Below are positions 60,382 to 64,000 of a stretch of 64,000 nucleotides of DNA, piece by piece. Within the stretch, counting starts at the first letter, position 1. The number at the start of each line of letters is the position of its first letter. Source of the DNA: Epiperipatus broadwayi (Eukaryota > Onychophora > Udeonychophora > Euonychophora > Peripatidae). The stretch is taken from assembly GCA_028023455.1 (NCBI GenBank), contig JAQFVV010000043.1, forward strand, positions 1,427,483-1,491,482. The letters run 5' to 3'. The position numbers and the translations under genes are program-made. A model generated the notes under the pieces. It was not told where the DNA came from. It made no database searches and worked only from the letters and a program-made list of their open reading frames with translations.

Positions 60382-60679
60382 TTGTTAAACCATTAAACAT
60401 CACATGAACACCATTCTTTATGCTTACACAAGCGGTTAACACAGAGGCAAAACTTTCCATACAGTAGCGCCACTCAGTGCAAGCCAGAGCAATCAATGGA
60501 TGCAGGATTTTTGCATAAAATCCCTATCTAATGTGTACTCAGTAGTTTGGCTTGCACTCAGTGGCATTACTGTATGGAGAGTAGGCACTAGATAGGAATT
60601 TTATGCACAAACCTTCCAGTATTCATTGATTACTCTGGCTTGCACTGAATGGCGCTACTGTATGGAGAGTTTGCCTCTG
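60382..60679 (-). mobile_element. hammerhead-family 1 element, rearranged
   Basis: Reverse orientation: starts ATTAAACATCACATGAACAC and ends GGAGAGTTTGCCTCTG. Flanked by TGTAACTAAA (60372-60381, 60680-60689). The ribozyme region is lost; AGTAGTTTGGCTTGCACTCA marks a deletion junction near 60541. Confidence 0.7.
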
Positions 60680-60699
60680 TGTAACTAAAGAGCTATTTA

Positions 60700-61500
60700 A
60701 ACAATGTTGGATATGAAACTGTATATATTATCACAACTAGAATGCTGCAGTAGATACAATATTTAATATTCACAAACAGAACATCACAGCAGAACAAGCT
60801 ATTTTATACATCAGCATTAACATCGACCTTAAAATAAAATAAAAAATAAGGCAACAGCATTCAACTCAGTCTCTTTTTTACTGCGACATATCGTGCAATT
60901 TTAATATTATCCTATTTGGTTATAGACAGGTATGTCAATCAAAAATATACTATTTCCACAAACAACTTATTCTGCCCCAAAATATTTAACAATTTATGCA
61001 CAATATGCCTTTAGACTTGCTTTAATTCAGCTGTCAGATTAACACTGAATGTTCTACCTTACACTAAAAACTTTAAAACACCTATCTAAGTTGTCCTTAC
61101 TTTATAAATCTTTTTTGTACTTCCAAATGGTGGTTAATTGGCGCACTATATTAGCACTTTACCCTGAACATTACAAGCAAAAATAATCCTGCTTACATTT
61201 CATATATCTGTCTAATCAGATATTACCTCGTGTTTTTTTATTTGATAATTATAAAAAATTACATGTCGTGTAGCTGTTAATTAAAATATGATAAAAAAAC
61301 AGCTTTTTCCCTCACAACAATATACAGATATAAAAACTAAACTATTTCCCTAATGACAATATGCACAATGGTCCAATTCAATATATTCATTCTGCAAAAT
61401 ATAATCCATGAATCACAGAACAAAACTCTGCTCAGTAGCTCACAAAATATATTTTACTTATTATCACTGCCGTTAAAACCTTTTTAACAGCAGCACACAC
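60700..61500. other. stretch without recognised gene
   Basis: AT-rich; no motif. Confidence 0.35.
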
Positions 61501-61529
61501 CTCCTTTTCTTCTTTCAAAACATATATGA

Positions 61530-61895
61530 CTTATAAGATATAATGTTCTTTCCCACTAAATCCAATCAAATAATATAATATATATCCTCTCCTTTTTTCT
61601 TTCCCAAAACTTTATTTTTCCCATCACCATATATGTACATTTACTTGTTTACCACATCCAACGTTTTGACCACCTTATTTGTAGTCATTTTCGAGATTTT
61701 TTCAAGGAAAAGGTTTGGGAAGAAAGGAAGCAAATCCTTGCAAATGACTACAAATAAAGTGGTCGAAATGTTGGACATGGTAAACAAGTAAATCTACATA
61801 TATATATATATGGCGATGGAAAAAAATAAAGCTTTTGGAAAAGAGAGTGTATATATTATATTTTTTGATTGGATTTAGCGGAAAATAACATTATA
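61530..61895. repeat. foldback repeat
   Basis: The left arm (ATGTTCTTTCCCACTAAATC ... CCTTATTTGTAGTCATTT) is inverted at 61742-61892 (AAATGACTACAAATAAAGTG ... GGATTTAGCGGAAAATAACA). The loop is about 45 bp. Confidence 0.75.
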
Positions 61896-62032
61896 GTATA
61901 GCTCAAAAATGTTAAGTCCTTTCAGTCAACACCCCAAAAGAGAGTGTATATATTATATTTTTTGATTGGATTTAGCGGAAAATAACATTATATTATAGCT
62001 CAAAAATGTTAAGTCCTTTCAGTCAACACCCC
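61839..62032 (+). repeat. 97-bp tandem duplication
   Basis: AAAAGAGAGTGTATATATTA ... CAGTCAACACCCC occurs at 61839-61935 and 61936-62032, nearly identical. It overlaps the right arm of the foldback at 61530-61895, so it arose after or with that insertion. Confidence 0.9.
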
Positions 62033-62039
62033 AATGAAC

Positions 62040-62938
62040 CTTGAAAAAACAAATAGAAAGAGATCGTTATATCAAAAGTATAATTCAGCAACAGAACTAA
62101 GAATATCTTTTGTAATTTTATGAACTTCTGGTTTGATAACCAAACCAACATTTGTACGTACAACCCTCCCCCATTCTAAATAATAAAATGAGTTAAAACT
62201 ATTTAAAATTAGTTTATAAAAATTTTTATCAAATAATTCTAATAAGCTCACAAACTTATTAATTTAGCGAAATATTTGATGAAAATATATTGAAAAAAAT
62301 TTGAATTGTTCTAAATATATAATTAACATTTTCACTGTGAAATGACCGAAGAGAAATAACAGTTTTGTTACGTTAAAAGTATGATGCTGACAATTATCAC
62401 TATTCATTATTTTTTATGTGATCATGATTCTGGTTAAGATAGAACAATGTAATAAAAGCAACATTACCATACACTGTAATCACTTGAAGCATTTTAAAGG
62501 AAGTGGTAAGCTCAACGAATATCGGGAATATTCTTGCTTTTACAACAAAAATTAATGTCTGGATCAAAATTTTTGTAGTGTGTTGTTTGGTTTTCCCCCT
62601 TTTAGCTTGCGACTTTTAAGTGCTTTTAACGTCAGATTAATTGCCATTTATCTCATTTGAATAGCTGTGTTTTTTAAGTTAAGGACTCTCCCTACTGAAA
62701 TAACTTCTTGAATATTGTGTTTTTTTTGTTCTTATAATGGAATAGATGATACATTGATCACCAAGTGTCTTTCAGAATGGTTGATGTATATATAGGATAT
62801 TTTTATATTGAATAGTTAATTGAGCCCAAAAACAGTTTTAAATCGAAAAACAATCCTTACAAGAATAGAAATATGATTTGCCTTTGTATTGTAGTGTTAA
62901 ATCCGCCAGTTATAATACTCACTGGAAAACAATCTATG
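62040..62938. other. stretch without recognised gene
   Basis: AT-rich; no motif seen. Confidence 0.35.
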
Positions 62939-62946
62939 CAGTAAGC

Positions 62947-63347
62947 CAGGGGGTCCCAACCTTTTTGCACTTAAGAGCACATTCTATAATATCGGCCAGG
63001 TGGTGGGCACCATTTATTTTTTTCAACCAGATGGCAAGCACCATTTATTTTTTCAATGTAAATTTATAGTCGGATATTGTTAATAATACACGTAATGTAC
63101 AAAAAAATATTTATTTCAAAAATAAAATTTTAACATACAATTAACGTTTATATTTTTATGCTGTAAAAGTATAATATGCCCTACAATTTGATTACAATAT
63201 ATAATACAATAATTTATAAGAAATTTTAAAAATTAAATTTATTTGTATCAGATAAATAATTTTTTATCGTGTTCGGATAGTGGCGGGCACACGTAAAATG
63301 GTCTGCGAGCGCCATGGTGCCCGCGGACATAGAGTTGGGGACCCCTG
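62947..63347. mobile_element. hAT MITE with perfect TSD
   Basis: Left end CAGGGGGTCCCAACCTTTTT and right end AGTTGGGGACCCCTG. Flanked by CAGTAAGC at 62939-62946 and 63348-63355. Subterminal GGTGGGCACCATTTATTTTT and GGCGGGCACACGTAAAATGG are typical of hAT ends. No transposase. Confidence 0.93.
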
Positions 63348-63399
63348 CAGTAAGCTAACCTTTGCACTGACTATATATGCATACAATAATTTTATGACA

Positions 63400-64000
63400 A
63401 AGACTAACGCCGGTGGAATAAGAAAACAGATTTAATCATAATACACTAATATATACATATTTACAGTAATACATTTAAACAATCATAATCTATTTATATT
63501 AACAAACCCGAAGGCATACAAAAATAATAATGAAGATCTATACGACCTACTTTATAGTCCCTATGCTGACTCTTGGACGTTCGGAGGCCAGCTATCCGCT
63601 CTGGGGCTACCGTGCTAAATAAGCGACGTTCGGCGCCTTTCCCAGTTTAACTGCATCGGTAGAGCTCCCAGTTTAAAGTGCCAAAATTGCTTTACACATT
63701 CCCTCATTTTTCCAGTCCTGATTTTCTGGATTTGATGGGTCAATCTTGTCCGTCCTGGTTGGATCAATCCCTCCCAGTTTACCTTTTGGTTTAAGTTTTA
63801 CTTTGATTGATTATCCTTCGCAGTTCGATTGCTTTTTAATTAATCATCTTGTTTATCTGCAAAGTTCCTTCATTAATTAACCTTGCTATCAAACAGGATT
63901 TGTTTACATGTTGTTTTAGAACATAACACAACTATTAAAGTATAACATTATTTTAAATTAACGAAGTATTTTTATCTTCACGTATATATATAACTTACGT
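63400..64000. other. GC-richer segment, unidentified
   Basis: Between about 63540 and 63780 the base composition is clearly less AT-rich than in the rest of the window (GACTCTTGGACGTTCGGAGG, GCGACGTTCGGCGCCTTTCC). No long frame. It could be a promoter-proximal region, an LTR or a SINE/LTR end that continues beyond 64000. Confidence 0.3.

Overview
The window is very AT-rich eukaryotic DNA and almost certainly comes from an animal. It has spliceosomal introns with GT..AG ends, two conserved animal housekeeping genes split into small exons far apart, and dense old transposable-element debris: hAT DNA transposons, RTE-like and other non-LTR retrotransposons, a Penelope-like element, tRNA-derived SINEs and foldback elements. 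The phylum cannot be settled from the sequence. A large-genomed invertebrate is most likely.

Two host genes are visible and they point toward each other. On the + strand, two exons (3501-3626 and 7463-7567) encode the C-terminus of BLOC1S4 (cappuccino), a subunit of the BLOC-1 complex that acts in making lysosome-related organelles. Its earlier exons lie left of the window or were not recognised. On the - strand, three exons (52202-52309, 45704-45789, 23803-23918) encode the middle and C-terminus of MDP1, a HAD-family magnesium-dependent phosphatase. Codon phase is exact across both junctions. Its introns are about 6.4 kb and 21.8 kb, and its N-terminal exon(s) should lie beyond 64000. Nearly everything else is intronic or intergenic mobile DNA.

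Layout. 1-7.6 kb: hAT element, RTE remnant and the BLOC1S4 exons; the large intron holds a foldback repeat, a LINE 3' end, a tandem tRNA-SINE insertion, a hammerhead-family element and a tRNA-like mini-SINE. 8-23 kb: LINE fragments on both strands, foldbacks, hammerhead-family copies and two hAT elements. 23.8-52.3 kb: MDP1 with TE-filled introns (RTE, Penelope-like RT with GIY-YIG domain, three other LINE types, nested hammerhead elements, hAT elements). 52.7-64 kb: second mini-SINE, a ~110-bp satellite, more hammerhead elements, foldbacks and another hAT. The last 600 bp is richer in GC and unidentified.

The most interesting signal is a set of short (about 190-450 bp) non-coding insertions with target-site duplications that carry hammerhead-ribozyme cores (CUGAUGA, stem II, GAAA, GUC, closed by a CCUCA/UGGGG-type stem I). 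At least nine copies in two sequence families occur here, two of them nested inside other retrotransposons. They resemble the small metazoan retrozymes and the terminal repeats of Penelope-like elements, and a Penelope-like reverse transcriptase remnant lies in the same window. Also notable are a mini-SINE of about 100 bp that is little more than a tRNA-like body, a SINE built of three tRNA-like units that inserted as a 627-bp tandem array, and a satellite that appears to derive from that SINE.
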